DNA of 64,000 nucleotides, taken from Acorus gramineus (lineage: Eukaryota; Streptophyta; Magnoliopsida; Acorales; Acoraceae). Positions 1-11,539 of this stretch are shown in pieces. The first letter of the stretch is position 1. Each line of letters opens with the position of its first letter. The position numbers were made by a program, and so were the translations under genes. The stretch covers positions 5,933,943-5,997,942 of the forward strand of contig JAUJYN010000012.1 of the NCBI GenBank assembly GCA_030737835.1, in the 5' to 3' direction. Under the pieces are notes generated by a model. That model saw only the letters and a list, made by a program, of their open reading frames with translations. It was not told the origin of the DNA and did not search any database.

Positions 1-180
1 TAATTGTCAAGTATTTCATGTTCATGTCTAATTTTCTAAATGCCATGTTATGTAAGCCCTTGATTGGTAAATGGAATTTGAATAACAATTTCACTAAGTT
101 GTACTCCTTTTTATTTGTTTTTTCATTTTCTTGCTTTTTATTTTTATTAACATGAGTAAGACTAAAACAAAAATAGACAT

Positions 181-871
181 TGTGGAGGGATTAATTCAGA
201 TCCTCTCAAAGGGTAGCACTTGTCAAAGGTTAAACAGGTGTAAATCATTGTGGTCGATAACCAATGACCCGATTTGATGAGAGCGGAACAGTTGAATATC
301 AACTAGGTACTCCCGAGTAGGTGAGGCACAATTAGACTGGTATCCCTGTGAAGTGACTCAAGTATGGTTGGATAGCCTTACATCTCACGGGCGAATGCCA
401 AATTATGTTTCGAGTAGGACCCCGAGTCCCGATCAGACAAAGACCACAAGTAGAACCTAACGGTCAAATGTCCACTAAGTCAATAACTGTTAGGTTGTTG
501 ATTAAGGCCCATTATCCATTTAACGTAGGTAATTAAGGGACATTAAAGAGGGACAGTTACTACAAAACTCGTCCATTAACAGCCACTAAAGGGGAAGATT
601 GTTAAAATAGCTATTTAGCCGTTAAACCCTATAAAAAGGGAAAAAGTACATTAAATGAAGGTATGAGTTTTACTTATTAATAAGATCCATTAAGAGTGAG
701 ATTATCTTTTTTGAGTTCCCTTACTGACTTAAGCATTTGAGCTCTTTGTTGGTATCACATCGATGTCTCTCCTACTTTTTTATGAGCACAGAAACCATAT
801 TCGGTCTGGTTTAGATCTGACAAGAAGACTTCAACCGCTTACGTTGATTGGAGGAGGAATTTACCTCTTCA
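181..871 (+). mobile_element. Solo LTR of an LTR retrotransposon, with 5-bp target duplication
   Basis: The segment begins TGTGGAGG and ends CCTCTTCA, a TG...CA boundary with an imperfect short inverted repeat. The pentamer GACAT lies directly outside both ends (176-180 and 872-876), which is the 5-bp target duplication expected for LTR-element integration. A TATA-like box (cctataaaaagg) sits near 628-640. Downstream is a 'cccttactgacttaagca' stretch, a kind of sequence I associate with plant Ty3/gypsy LTRs. No primer-binding site, gag or pol follows, so this is a solo LTR left by recombination between two LTRs. The superfamily assignment is inference; the boundaries are seen directly. Confidence 0.8.
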
Positions 872-876
872 GACAT

Positions 877-1954
877 TATTTTTATTCTTTTTTAGTATTT
901 GAAATAATTATTCCACAAAAATTCCCAAAAGCAAAAATTATTCCAAAGCATAATATTACTTTTCTTCATTTTAAAAAAAAAATCTATATTGCATGTTTTT
1001 TTAAGATACATAAACAATATAAATACCCACCCACAAAAATATAAATTCTTCATTGAAAAAGGTTTCAACAAAGTAACATGTTAGGCATGCAATCATTCTT
1101 ATAGTGTAAACATGCTTATCTAATAAAATAAATATTATTATTAAAATGAAATATATGCTCAAATTAATTGAAAATACACATTTTTATATTTTCGTGATCA
1201 AGTATACACTATCTTAGGCTAGTACACAGTATGTCAGTGGAAATTGTAAGATTGAGTACACAAGTGATTGGGTGTATTAGCACCCTCCTCCTGAAGGATG
1301 AAGTCCGTGGATGTTGAAGGAAAAAATATAATAAAAATAAAAAGAGAATCTTATTCTTTAAAATGCAAAATCATCAAAATGTAATAATGTCATAAATAGC
1401 TATTCATAGAATAGCTATTCATCATGACAGAAGAACTCTCGTTCCATTATTTATCTAGCCCTTATCCTCGAAACAAACACCCCACCAAAAGAACATTGAA
1501 AAAGCAAATGGCAGTGGAACATTGAGAAGAGTGGGTGCTCATAACAATTTCCATAATATCCTTAATGACAATTTTGATTCCACATTAAATCTTAACCACA
1601 AAAAAAAAAAAATGGCAGTCCATGCTGTCTAGATTCCCAAACTGGATGGTGGAAAGGCACCTAAAAACACTTTTATATGGCGTATCCGTAACTACTTATT
1701 CCCAAAGATCAATGGCCACATGGATTTCCATGAAAATAGGGTTTGTTTGTTTGTTTTTAAATTAATCATTTAACACCATTTTGCGCGGCAGAACTTGTTG
1801 CAGGCTTGCAGCGATGCACATGGTTCTTCAATATATAGTTACCTATATATATTATAATAATAATTTGTTATATATTTTGTATTGTTGGTATATTAGTGTG
1901 AACTGACAATGTGGGAATTGCATATATTCGTGATTCCCGGCTAGAATAACATGA
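877..1954. other. AT-rich intergenic DNA, no gene seen
   Basis: No coding frame with recognisable similarity, no RNA gene and no bounded element could be seen here. Homopolymer A/T runs and short palindromic AT stretches dominate. Confidence 0.5.
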
Positions 1955-2112
1955 AGGACCATCATATCTTATATTTGGTCCTTTTTACTATTCATTAGTT
2001 CTTTTAATTGTTAAAATATATAATTCAATTAACGAAATATATATACTCATCACCAGAAACAAAACAAAAGAAATAATGCCTTAAAATTGTACGCGGGACA
2101 GACTATATGTAT
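1955..2112 (+). repeat. Dispersed repeat, copy 1 (matches 5385-5535)
   Basis: A stretch of about 150 bp running from 'tttttactattcattagt' to 'gggacag' recurs at 5385-5535 in the same orientation with a few substitutions and small indels. It has no coding potential. The two copies may be fragments of one repeat family or an old duplication. Confidence 0.7.
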
Positions 2113-2210
2113 AAGAAAAGAGTGTTGTTATATAACATCCTTTTTACAGTTTCTAATGCAATATTATATACATTGTTAGTCATCCATCAACGTATATATA
2201 TATTTAATTA

Positions 2211-2412
2211 TGTGAGGTATATACCTCGTTAATTATTTTTTTTACACTTGATAAAATGAGTAAATTCAGTTCAAATGTAGCGATTTATATTTTTTTATCA
2301 AAGCATATACTTTATTAGATGAGGTTTATTATTTTTATAAAATCACATGTTAAGTGTCTGGGGGAGAGCATTTGAAACTTTACCTAACATTATCCATAAC
2401 AAAAGGGTGTAA
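2211..2412 (+). repeat. Dispersed repeat family A (degenerate copy)
   Basis: This stretch has the family signature: 'tatacctcgtta', then 'acactt..taaaatgagt', then a block related to 'tcaactcgaaatg', then 'tatcaaagcatata', and an end near 'acctaacatt'. Better copies lie at 23071-23265, 24330-24560, 30910-31170 and 60990-61275. It is non-coding and was probably a small non-autonomous element; no target duplication could be fixed. Confidence 0.55.
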
Positions 2413-2610
2413 CTACGAACCTTGAGAAGTTGACATCCATGTGAAAATCATGTCACATTAATAACCTAGCTAGAAGTGTAGTTGAATACACACACAAAAA
2501 AAAAAAAAACTGAAAAAAAAAAGAGTATAGTTGAATATGCATGCAAATTATCATATAACAATTTCAGTTTACAGCAAAAGGAAAGAAAAAAAAAAGTTCA
2601 ACAATTTCAG

Positions 2611-2706
2611 TCAAAATAGATGTTCTCTAGCCCCGACAAGTCGTTTACCACTGCTCGTTGCAATCACAGTTAGAGCTAATAAGGCTACGCCACATGGCCA
2701 CGACAT
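2611..2706 (-). other. Short hydrophobic ORF of 31 codons, status unknown
   Basis: On the minus strand an ATG at 2706 opens a 31-codon frame ending with TGA at 2611-2613. It starts MSWPCGVALLALTVIA and continues into a basic segment (GKRLVGARE), so it looks like one membrane span followed by positive charges. The frame stays open upstream of the ATG for about a dozen codons. I do not recognise the family. It could be an exon fragment of a small membrane protein or chance; a 31-codon frame alone is weak evidence. Confidence 0.12.
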
Positions 2707-3022
2707 TATAGCAAACCCCCAATTTTGTACTTCACGAAATTTTCCATGTCAGAAGATTTCAGCTGAGACAGAGGAATGTTTGGGCGAGAAATACCGTGGT
2801 CACTCGCTAAAAGAACAAGAGGAGGAGGGGAGGAGATACACAAGTAGGCACTGAAAATATCCGAGTCTTCTGGTAAGTAGTTATTAGGTAAAATGATACA
2901 TCAAACCACCCAACACCCCCCCCCCCCCCTTTCTACAGACCCCAATCGTTTTCATATCTTTTGTATAGTATAAATTTGACTAATGAAGTATATATATTAT
3001 TTGTAAAATATAAAATATATAG

Positions 3023-3520
3023 TGTGGAGGGAAAATCTCACTCTCTTCCCCAAGGCACCGCGTGTCTTATAATTCGTATAAATGGGTAGCATGACATGGC
3101 CTAAGTTAAGATCGAATATCTGATAAGTCAAGGAGAACGGCTCAGTTCTCTGTCCGAAGGGCCCTTCTCGGGAGGTCTTGCTTGGAAGGCGCATCCTTCC
3201 CCAACAAAGGCACTATATTGCGGAGACACCAAAAGTGATCTGACTAACAATGGTTTGGGGAGGATAAAGGCTAGCCAACCAATCTAACCACCTCTACATA
3301 ACATCACCGTTAGAGAGTCCCCAAGTTCAACCAGTTTGACCTAGTTACAGACCTGGTCCTGATTGTAGGAGGAGGGGGACATTCACTCTACTGACTTGAG
3401 CGTTGAAGTTCCTTTGACCAGCACCACACTGGTGTACCGGGCTCTCTTGGTGCAGGATCTCAAGCGCGAGGACTCAGATCTTCACTTAGAAGCGCACCTC
3501 TGACGCGACAACATTTATTA
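3023..3520 (+). mobile_element. Degenerate LTR-like remnant
   Basis: This begins TGTGGAGGG, the same start as the solo LTR at 181. Further in it carries 'actgacttgagcgttga' followed by a GC-rich 3' portion, a layout I associate with plant Ty3/gypsy LTRs (U3-R-U5). No matching 5-bp target duplication was found, and the 3' limit near 3520 is approximate. It is probably a truncated or diverged LTR. No gag or pol frames adjoin it. Confidence 0.45.
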
Positions 3521-5086
3521 AGAAAAAACACCACCTTGATTTAGTTAGCTAGATAAAGTAGTATATTTATTTTTTCCTAGAAAATAAATTTATAATTTTT
3601 CATACATTGTACTAGTGAGTATATACTACATTAGAATAATATACACTCTAATATGGAGTATATAAGTGGTTAGGAGACTGCCTCTAGACTGTAGATTTGG
3701 CTACAAAATAGAATGCGTGTATAACATTCTATTTGTATAAAAGTGTTGTTGCACATAGTCATTTTTTCAGCTTTAATTTTAATCTAATTCATTAAAGTAT
3801 ATATATAAATTTTTATAAAGTATATATTTCATGCAATGACATATAATATTTTAAAAAAAATTCAAAACGTGTGGCTATACATGACATTATCTTCTGCATA
3901 AACATTTGACAGCCCCTACTATATAAGCATGTTGTCCCCTACCCAGGAAGGCCCCAAATCTACAAAAGAATTGTATGTCTATTTATCAAGAAAAATTTCA
4001 ATATTACCAAAAACTTATTTTATGTAAATATGTAGTCCAACCACTTTTTTTTTTTTTTTAATGAAAGAATAGTCCAGCCATATTTTAGAAACATATATTT
4101 AGGATCTCACCTTTCCGGCATATACATTCAGGACCGACCCTGACGATTGGATTTAATAGCAGCGCTCTTTTCCATACCTTCCAATTACTGTCATTGAATG
4201 AGGCCCCTGAAACTGGTTTCTCATTTACCAGGAAGTTCTCATTGTTGTGTTTATTATATCTATCCCCTAATCCCCACTCTATTGGATGAAACACTGACTG
4301 AATTTGGAGAGTTTAATATATGTAGTAGGTCTCAGTCACAAGGTGGCATTAACTATTATTATTCTACTAATTCTTCCAAGCTCGGCCAACCTTACTTGAG
4401 TTGAACAACGATAGTTGAATTGATCACTAATAAATCTCTTTAAATGCTTGATTGACCAGATAACTTTTTATATAATAATAACTATTAAGAAATCAAATTA
4501 TTATTTACTAAACTTAATTGACGTGCATCAGTTGCCAACCGTCCATTGCTAAAAACACAAATAAACAAACATTACTTCACTTAAATTTTTTTCTCTTGCA
4601 TACGTCAATGGTATATCGTAAATATGTTCCTTATTAGTCAAACATTTAGTATTCCATCTTACACCAAAAATATATATATATTGTATTCCATCAATTGTGG
4701 CTTTTAGAGGTTGACGGAATCCAGATGAGCCCACATGATGTGTTGGATGTATTTTAAAGGAGAGTTGATACACTCAATCTATTTTACATCCTGTTTTATA
4801 GTCTCATATGGTATGATACTTTTATCAATGACGGAATATATAATTTAAAAATAAAAAATGGTGTGAATATTAAATCGGGCTGCACAGGAGACACTGAACA
4901 TATCATTTTTCAATTTCATGTAAACATAAATAGATTTTACAAAAATATTAAATTTGTCATGATCATTAAATGAACAATTGAGATTTGTCCGTGGGTCTAG
5001 AATTACTCTTTTGAAATTTAAATTTGAGTATATGTACACCAGAAGACACGGGATCGGTTAGGTTCAATGCACATTAGACAATTAAA
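3521..5086. other. Intergenic DNA, no gene seen
   Basis: No open frame shows recognisable protein similarity. A stretch near 4765-4850 (gttgatacactcaatc...tgttttatagtctcata) resembles the repeat at 24550-24660 and is probably another degenerate small element. Confidence 0.4.
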
Positions 5087-5345
5087 TTGTTCACCACGCT
5101 CGTAACCGTCCGATCTTATCTCTGTATTCTCTGTCCCCCTCCTCCCACTACCTTCTCTGCACGCCCACCACCACTGTCATCCGACTCCGACAACAACAGC
5201 CGCTGCCCTCCCCAACCTCCACTCTCTTGCTCATTCTCTTTCTTATCTCTTCCTCTTTTTTCTTCTCTACCGCAATCCCACAGTGAAAAATAATTTTTTC
5301 ACGGTGGAATTGTTGCCAGATGGGCTTAAGTAACCCTCTACCCAA
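5087..5345. other. Pyrimidine-rich, relatively GC-rich segment
   Basis: This is a C/T-rich block (5130-5285) followed by a short hairpin-forming motif (gtgaaaaataattttttcac at 5283-5302). It resembles 5' leader DNA of a plant gene, but no downstream coding exon can be supported, so I annotate composition only. Confidence 0.3.
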
Positions 5346-5384
5346 GATGGCCTTTGGACAAAAAGAATAAATTTTGTTGTGCTA

Positions 5385-5535
5385 TTCATTTTTGGGTCTT
5401 TTTTACTATTCATTAGTACTTTTAATTGTTAATAAAATATATAATTCAATTAACGAAATATATATACTCATCACCATAAACAAAATAAAAAAAAATAGTC
5501 TTAAAATTATACATGGGACAGGTGATATGTGCGAA
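5385..5535 (+). repeat. Dispersed repeat, copy 2 (matches 1955-2112)
   Basis: This is a near-identical copy of the stretch at 1955-2112, including 'attcaattaacgaaatata' and 'tatactcatcacca'. It is non-coding. Confidence 0.7.
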
Positions 5536-6612
5536 TTGTTTGTAGGACTGTTCGCGGTGATGTCCCTAAAATTATTCCACATCCACCCACATCCCTATGA
5601 CCTATATGATTTTCACATCAAACACATACAACTCTTCTATTGAATCACTTCCACATAAACTATCATATAAAATGACAAGAGAAGCAATTTAATTTTCAAA
5701 AAAAAAAATCATCTAATGGTGTAATCCCAAATATCTAACCCATCAGATCTTCACTAATAATAATAATAAAAAAAAACCTCGTTGATCTTCTAATTGATCA
5801 ATCATTAATTGGTATCTTTATCAAACGATCTTAACTTTCGGTAAAGATATATATAGAAATACTTCTTTCAGAGAAGGTTTTGAATGACAAAAACTAGGTG
5901 GCGAGGCCGCGGGGGAAATATTTTATTTTATAAAAAAATCAGATGTGGACCAATCCACCACTTTTGATGTTTGAATTTATGTCGCATCCAATAAAGTGGG
6001 AACGTATCTGTCTAATTTCATCCTAGTCTTGAATTCAAACTCCAGATTTGGGGGGAATATTGAGAAGTGTTTTTCTTGTGAGTCTTGGTAGGTAGGGGTT
6101 TTCACAATTTTGAGGGTTTGGATATGGTTGGTGCAGGTTTCATCTAGACTAATATAATATGTCTAACACCTAACATTCTAGACACTTGACATTTTTTAGT
6201 GGAATAAATTGTTCAAATTGATTCATGTGTTATTCAGTTTAATTCATTGATTGATAGTGTAGTTCAACTTAAAAGATGTATTTATATGTAATCCTTTTTA
6301 GTTTATTTTAATGCTAAAGAACAAAGTTCAATTATATTTGTTCAGTTTAATTCATGGGTTTGATTAATGAATTGTTTAGTTCAATTTAAGGTTTACATGA
6401 ACCAAGTTCAATTCAATTTAAAACTCCCATTTTACCTCAATTTTTAGTATTTGTGAATGTTTCACTTCACTTCAATTCATTTATTCAGTTCAATTCATAA
6501 ATGGATCAATTTAAATTAAGATTTTTATAACCTAATTTCAATTTCATGCGTAGTTTTCTACTTTAAAGAATGCGTACACGTTAGTCCCACATTGGAGATT
6601 ACTGAATCCTAA
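5536..6612. other. AT-rich intergenic DNA, no gene seen
   Basis: No supported gene. From about 6200 to 6540 the motif 'cagtttaattcat' and close variants (e.g. 'cagttcaattcat') recur several times, like a decayed minisatellite. Confidence 0.4.
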
Positions 6613-6621
6613 TTGAATTTA

Positions 6622-7576
6622 GGGTTAAAGACATTTAAGTCCCTACAAACATGGGAAAACCCATATAAGTCCCTACTAAAATTAGGACAGACGTACGAGT
6701 CCCTGAAAACCCAGAAAAACCCAATTATCATCCCTGAGTTAAATTTCCATCCAAACTTAACGGAATATTCCCAGAATATTCTGTCACATATAATTGTATT
6801 GACATTGAAGTCCTTATAAACAGTCATAAAGACAAATTGTCCCTGCAAAAGACAAAATTACCCTGAAAGACTTTTACATTAAATTGTATACACATTGCAA
6901 TCCCTGTAAACAATCATAAAGACAAATTAGTCCTTGCAAAAGACAAAATTGCCCCTGAAAGATTTTTACATTTAATTGGATAGATATTACAGTCCTTATA
7001 AATAATCGGAAAGACAAATTGGTACATGTAAAAGACAAAAATGCCCCTGAAGAATTTTTACATTTAATTGTGTAGAAATTGCAGTATTTTAGAGGGTATT
7101 TAATTTTTAAATTGCAATGTCTGCACAATTAAATGTAAAAATCTTTCAAGGGTATTTTTGTCTTTTAGAGGGACCAATTTATCTTTACGATTGTTTATAA
7201 GGACTGTAATGTCTATTCAATTATATGTAAAAGTCTTTCAAGGGCAATTTTGTCTTTTGCGGGGACTAATTTGTCTTTCTGATTATTTATAGGGACTACA
7301 ATATATACACAATTTAATGTAAAAGTCTTTTAGGGGCAATTTTATCTTTTGCAGGGACTAATTTATCTTTATGACTGTTTATAAGGACTTCAATGTCTAC
7401 ACAATTATATGTGATGGAATATTCTAGGAATATTCCGTTACATTTGGATGAAAATTTAACTCAGGGATGATAATTGGGTTTTTCTGAGTTTTCAGGGACT
7501 CGTACGTCTGTCCTAATTTTAGTAGGGACTTATATGGGTTTTTTCATGTTTGTAGGGACTTAGATGTCTTTAACCC
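6622..7576. mobile_element. Foldback (long-TIR) Mutator-like non-autonomous element with 9-bp target duplication
   Basis: The ends GGGTTAAAGACATTTAAGTC and its near-complement (...gacttagatgtctttaaccc) are inverted, and the inverted similarity runs through almost the whole 955 bp, leaving a short centre near 7090-7110. The 9-bp sequence TTGAATTTA flanks both ends (6613-6621 and 7577-7585), as expected for Mutator-like elements. Each arm contains tandem units of about 90-92 bp (starts near 6793, 6883, 6975 and 7067 in the left arm) built from 'agtcc..tataaacartcataaagacaaatt' and 'gcaaaagacaaaattgcccctgaaag'-like blocks. No transposase is encoded. The boundaries are seen directly; the superfamily is inferred from target length and architecture. 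Confidence 0.85.
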
Positions 7577-7585
7577 TTGAATTTA

Positions 7586-8640
7586 TTGACTAGATTTAAT
7601 CTCCAATTTCAATGCATTTGCCAATCCCTATATATAGTTTGTTTGCCCAAAGTTTATTTGGATATAAAATAGATATACACGAATATCAGAGAATTAGATA
7701 ATTTTAGACTTAATCTACCTTATTAGGATGTAATTATTACAATTTATTTATAATATATTCAAATATGTTTTTTAAGATTAAATTTTTTTTCGTAATTACG
7801 TACCTTCATATTAATGACAAACGAGGTCATAAGAACTAATAAGGACAAACAAACAACAAATCATCATCATCATTTTAAACCAACTCTAAAATCAGAGAGC
7901 ATGGAATTTATGCTACCAAGTTACAATATGGGATCCGCCATCCTACAATCTACAAAGAACTTTGGTTTTACTGGTTGTGTACTATCCTATGAAGTACATG
8001 TTATTCAAAGTATTGTGTACTGTTTATTACGTGTTGCAAAATATAGAGCTATTTTTTATGCAAATTACTAGCCACTACACTATCTCATACAATGTTAAGT
8101 TCACATCATACAAAAAATTTTAAACCTTAAATTTTTAAAATACTATCCATTATTGTATTTATTTAAAAGCTAGCACTACTACGATATTTGATATTGATCA
8201 CGGTTTGAAACCATGATATAAGACTTTTAATCACTATTTAACATCGTGATATCTCATAATGTGATCTTTTATTTGATATTTTTATCATGGTTTTCTTAAC
8301 GTGATCATAAGTGAAAATTGTGATCATATCTAAGACTAATGTGTGTAATTTGGAGAGGAATGATCACAATTTTAGAATAAACCATGATCATTATAGAGAA
8401 AAAGATCACCTATTCATGAAACATGTCAAACAGTCTATTATTAGGAGTGGAAGGTGATTGACCCTACAACATAGGTGCAGATCTGGCAGCAGGAGGAGGG
8501 GGAGTAGGAAAGGGTGGTAAAGATTTGATTTTGGAGGGGGGGGGGAGGAGGGGATGAGGAGAACGGGCGGGACAGATCTTATGCGGGAGGGGGAGGAGGA
8601 GGGGGGGGGCAGAGATTGGTTGAGGCATTTGAGGTAGAGG
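7586..8640. other. Intergenic DNA with short palindromic motifs
   Basis: No gene supported. Around 8165-8400 there are repeated 'gatcacggttt', 'aaaccatgat' and 'gatcacaatttt' motifs in both orientations after a 'cactactac' stretch. This resembles the subterminal repeats of a decayed DNA transposon. From 8430 the sequence becomes G-rich and purine-rich. Confidence 0.35.
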
Positions 8641-8654
8641 AGGAAGAGGAAGAA

Positions 8655-8682
8655 GACGAGAGAGAGAGAGAGAGAGAGAGAG
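8655..8682 (+). repeat. (GA)n microsatellite
   Basis: An uninterrupted GA dinucleotide run inside a purine-rich block just upstream of the LINE; it may belong to the element's 5' leader. Confidence 0.8.
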
Positions 8683-8851
8683 AAATTTGTCGAGCCGGAG
8701 GAGGAGGTGGGCATGGGAAACATTGGCGGAGGAGTAAGGGTGCTACATGTCTTTAGGCGAGCGACCAAAACCATGGCAGGCTTTTTGACGTCGGCACCAG
8801 ATTTGATCGGCGCCACTTCACCGATTCTTTTGACGCAAGGGGGGAGGTCAT

Positions 8852-9137
8852 ATGGCCCCTCCCCTGCATCAGGTATGGAGAATCCTCCAATGGTCTCAGC
8901 TGGCACGGGTTTTGCATCCTGCTAGAGACTCTGGCCGTATATAGTGCTTCTCGCCCTCGAGGAGACATTGCCCCCCCACCCCACCTCCCCATGGCCCCTC
9001 TCCTGCTTCAGGTATGGAGAACCCTCCGGTGGTCTCGGTTGGCATGGGCTTTGCATCCCTGTCGGAGACTCTGGCCGTATATAGTGTTTCTCGCCCTCGA
9101 GGAGACATTGCCCCCCTCCTCCCCCCCCCCCCCCCCC
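8852..9137 (+). repeat. 139-bp tandem duplication in the LINE 5' region
   Basis: Two diverged copies with a 139-bp offset run from 'atggcccct' (8852 and 8991) through 'ggtatggag' to 'gaggagacattgcccc'. Each ends in a C-rich run; the second ends in a homopolymer of about 20 C. Confidence 0.8.
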
Positions 9138-9555
9138 CGAAAAATCCATCCAGCTTTCAAAAGAGTGCAAGGTGGAAAGAGTTCTTTTGTCCCTAAATGC
9201 TGGAAATACTAGTGGACAAGGGAAGTTTGTTTTGGGTAAATCGTCTGCGACCGGTACAAGGAAGAATGTTCAAGCAGTTTCTAAGGTACCACCTTAAGGA
9301 ACGATGGAATCTCGAGGACCGGCGTCGGGAAGACAATCGACTAGCAAAACTGTCCAACAAGGGCCAAGACAAAGCCCTCCTGAAGTGAAGACGGTGTTTG
9401 CTCCTTCATCATGGACATCGGCATAACTACTACCCTGACACACCCAGGGCCAGGGGTTCTCGATTCATTACATATTGCTCCAGAAGTTGAAGAAGGACAA
9501 GTAACTATCTCTTGTTTTCCTGAGGACACTAAAGAAATGCTAAATCATTGGAAAT

Positions 9556-10860
9556 TTCATTACTGAGTTATGTTATTGGCGAACTTCCATTTTACAAGCC
9601 TTTTGTGGATTTCTTGATGCGAACATGGAAATCTGAAGGGTCCCTAGACATCCTTCTTTGTGAAGGGGGGCTATGGAAGAGGACATGAGGTCTAGTATGG
9701 AAAGGAACACTCATGAGTGGAAGGCCGATAGTGCTGTGTCGATGGACCAATGAGTCCAAAATGGAATTTAAGAGACTAAAATTATCCCAATCTGGGTGCG
9801 GGTGCGCTTTCCCTCTCTTCCTTTGCATATGTGGGGCTCGTGTATGCTAAGTAAACTGACAATCTCCATCAGCACTCCTCTACACTCGAACTTTGCCACG
9901 ATGGAGAGGTCACGCATAGTGTATGCAAGGATTTGCATAGAAGTCTCTGCTAAGGAAACCTTGTTGGAGGTGATTCGAGTACGAGATGGGGAGGAGATCA
10001 AATTGGTCAAGGTTGAATATGAGTGAAACCCAATTCGATGCATCTCTTGTTGTACCTTTGAGCATTTAGCTGACCAGTGTAGCATAGCAGTAGTGCATCC
10101 AGATGCAGTGCCGGAGGGGCATAACCAGTCTCATGTTTTTGCTGAGATGGAATGGCACATTGTAGAGAAGGGAAAAGGTTCAAAGAAGGCAGACAACACT
10201 CAAAATGGGACTGGAAAGTCCCCCAACCCATGAACTCTTACAAACAGCTATACATGAAACTGGGGAAGAGGTCTTGAACCAGGTTGTTGGTGATATTGCA
10301 ATGGTGTCAATCAATGTCCAAGAAGTGGTGGCTACATTTAACAAAAGAGACAAAACAAAGATGGGCTCAATCCAAGCTTCACAGGTAGCACATGTTTCTG
10401 TAGAGGTACTAGATGATGTACGATTGGGTGAGGTCCAACTAGTTAATTCAGGACCTGAACAAGGAATAGAGGAAGCAACTATGGACCTCCCTCAAGAGGA
10501 TATGTCAACATTTGTGCATGAAGAACTATTGTAGAGGTCGGATCCTTCCAACCAAAATGTGGGACCAAAAGGTTCTCTCCATGAAGGAAACCTTGGCGCC
10601 AACAACCCAAAATCCAGCACAGGGGTCCCTCCTGATTCCAAGAGGAATAATGCAGCGCAAGAGAAAGAGTCCAGTGATGACCATAGCAAAATAGAGGTTG
10701 AGCAAATGAACTATTTTGTGGGCAAAATCCAACCTCCCTGTCCTCAAAAACCTCATTGTACAGGGTCCAAGGATGGGGTAGGAGGAGGTCCTTCAACTCC
10801 CCATTCACATTCAAAGAGAGCAACGTGAAAGCAGTCTAGCAAAAGTGTGCCATAAAGACC
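9556..10860 (+). pseudogene. LINE ORF1 remnant (DUF4283-like domain plus zinc knuckle)
   Basis: In shifting frames the translation gives YVIGELPFYKPFVDFLMRTW, then a 'GRPIVLCRWT' segment, then 'ARICIEVSAKETL' and 'VEYE*NPIRCISC', the usual order in plant LINE ORF1 proteins that bind the element RNA. The codon at 10024-10026 is TGA where the family normally has tryptophan just before the zinc knuckle. The knuckle itself follows as C-x2-C-x4-H-x4-C (CISCCTFEHLADQC). At least two further frameshifts separate the blocks. From 10205 to 10860 there are open but unrecognisable frames rich in E, Q and S, as in ORF1 tails. The domain assignment is by eye. Confidence 0.6.
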
Positions 10861-10913
10861 ACAAGTGAGCTGAGGAGGACTTGTCCTTCACCAAATAAAG
10901 ACCCGTTAATCAA

Positions 10914-11410
10914 TTATCTCCTTTGGAATGTGAGGTGTCTTAATGGATTATCTCCTTTCTGTTGGGCAGGGACTTCAATGAAGTCCGATTCACACATGGA
11001 AACCCCCCCCCCCCCCCCATGTCAGAAGACTTAATTAAGAGATTCAATGACTACATTGATTCAATGCAAGCTCATGGATGTTCCGAGTGCAAGTAGCAAA
11101 CTTTCTTGGTTGAATAGACAAGGGAATCGAACAATGGGCTGCTTAGATAGAGTGTTGATCAATCAAGATTGGCAATTGATGCATCTAGAAGCAATGGTTG
11201 GACTCTCATATCATTCAGCTATGGGGTTAATTCTCATGCGTCCTTTCTTCTCCAAACCCAAGCCATTCAAATTCTTCAATTACTCAGTGTAATATGAAAC
11301 GTTCCTCCCTATGGTTCAATCTTCATGGGGGATAGAGGACAATGGTACAACAACGTTCTATCTAGCATGCAAGCTACGAAGGGTAAATGACAGGTACCTT
11401 CGGCTGCCAC
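10914..11410 (+). pseudogene. LINE ORF2 endonuclease remnant
   Basis: The frame reads 'NYLLWNVRCLNG', the usual start of a LINE AP endonuclease. It then jumps directly to 'WAGDFNEVRFTHG', so about 100 residues between them are missing. After a 17-C homopolymer the sequence resumes with 'RFNDYIDS' and 'GCLDRVLINQDW', the conserved C-terminal part of the domain. The following 'PKPFKFFNY' and 'FYLACKLRRV' match the linker to the reverse transcriptase. Frameshifts occur on both sides of the C-run. Confidence 0.6.
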
Positions 11411-11539
11411 TCATTGATAAAGCTCTCTTTCACATGCAGCTTGTCTCCCTCTCCTTGATAAAGTCAGAAAAAAGATTGAGGGTTAGAAGGGGCACTTGTT
11501 ATCGTTTGCAGGAAAGGGGGAATTGGTGCGCAGTGTGCA

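Noticed and set aside
1285..1320. Possible hammerhead-like core ('ctgaaggatgaagtcc')
   Set aside because: The CUGAUGA core and the GAAA segment with three stems are not present.
8406..8906. 166-codon minus-strand frame
   Set aside because: It is low-complexity (S/P/L runs from GA- and G-rich DNA) and antisense to the LINE leader; no recognisable domain.
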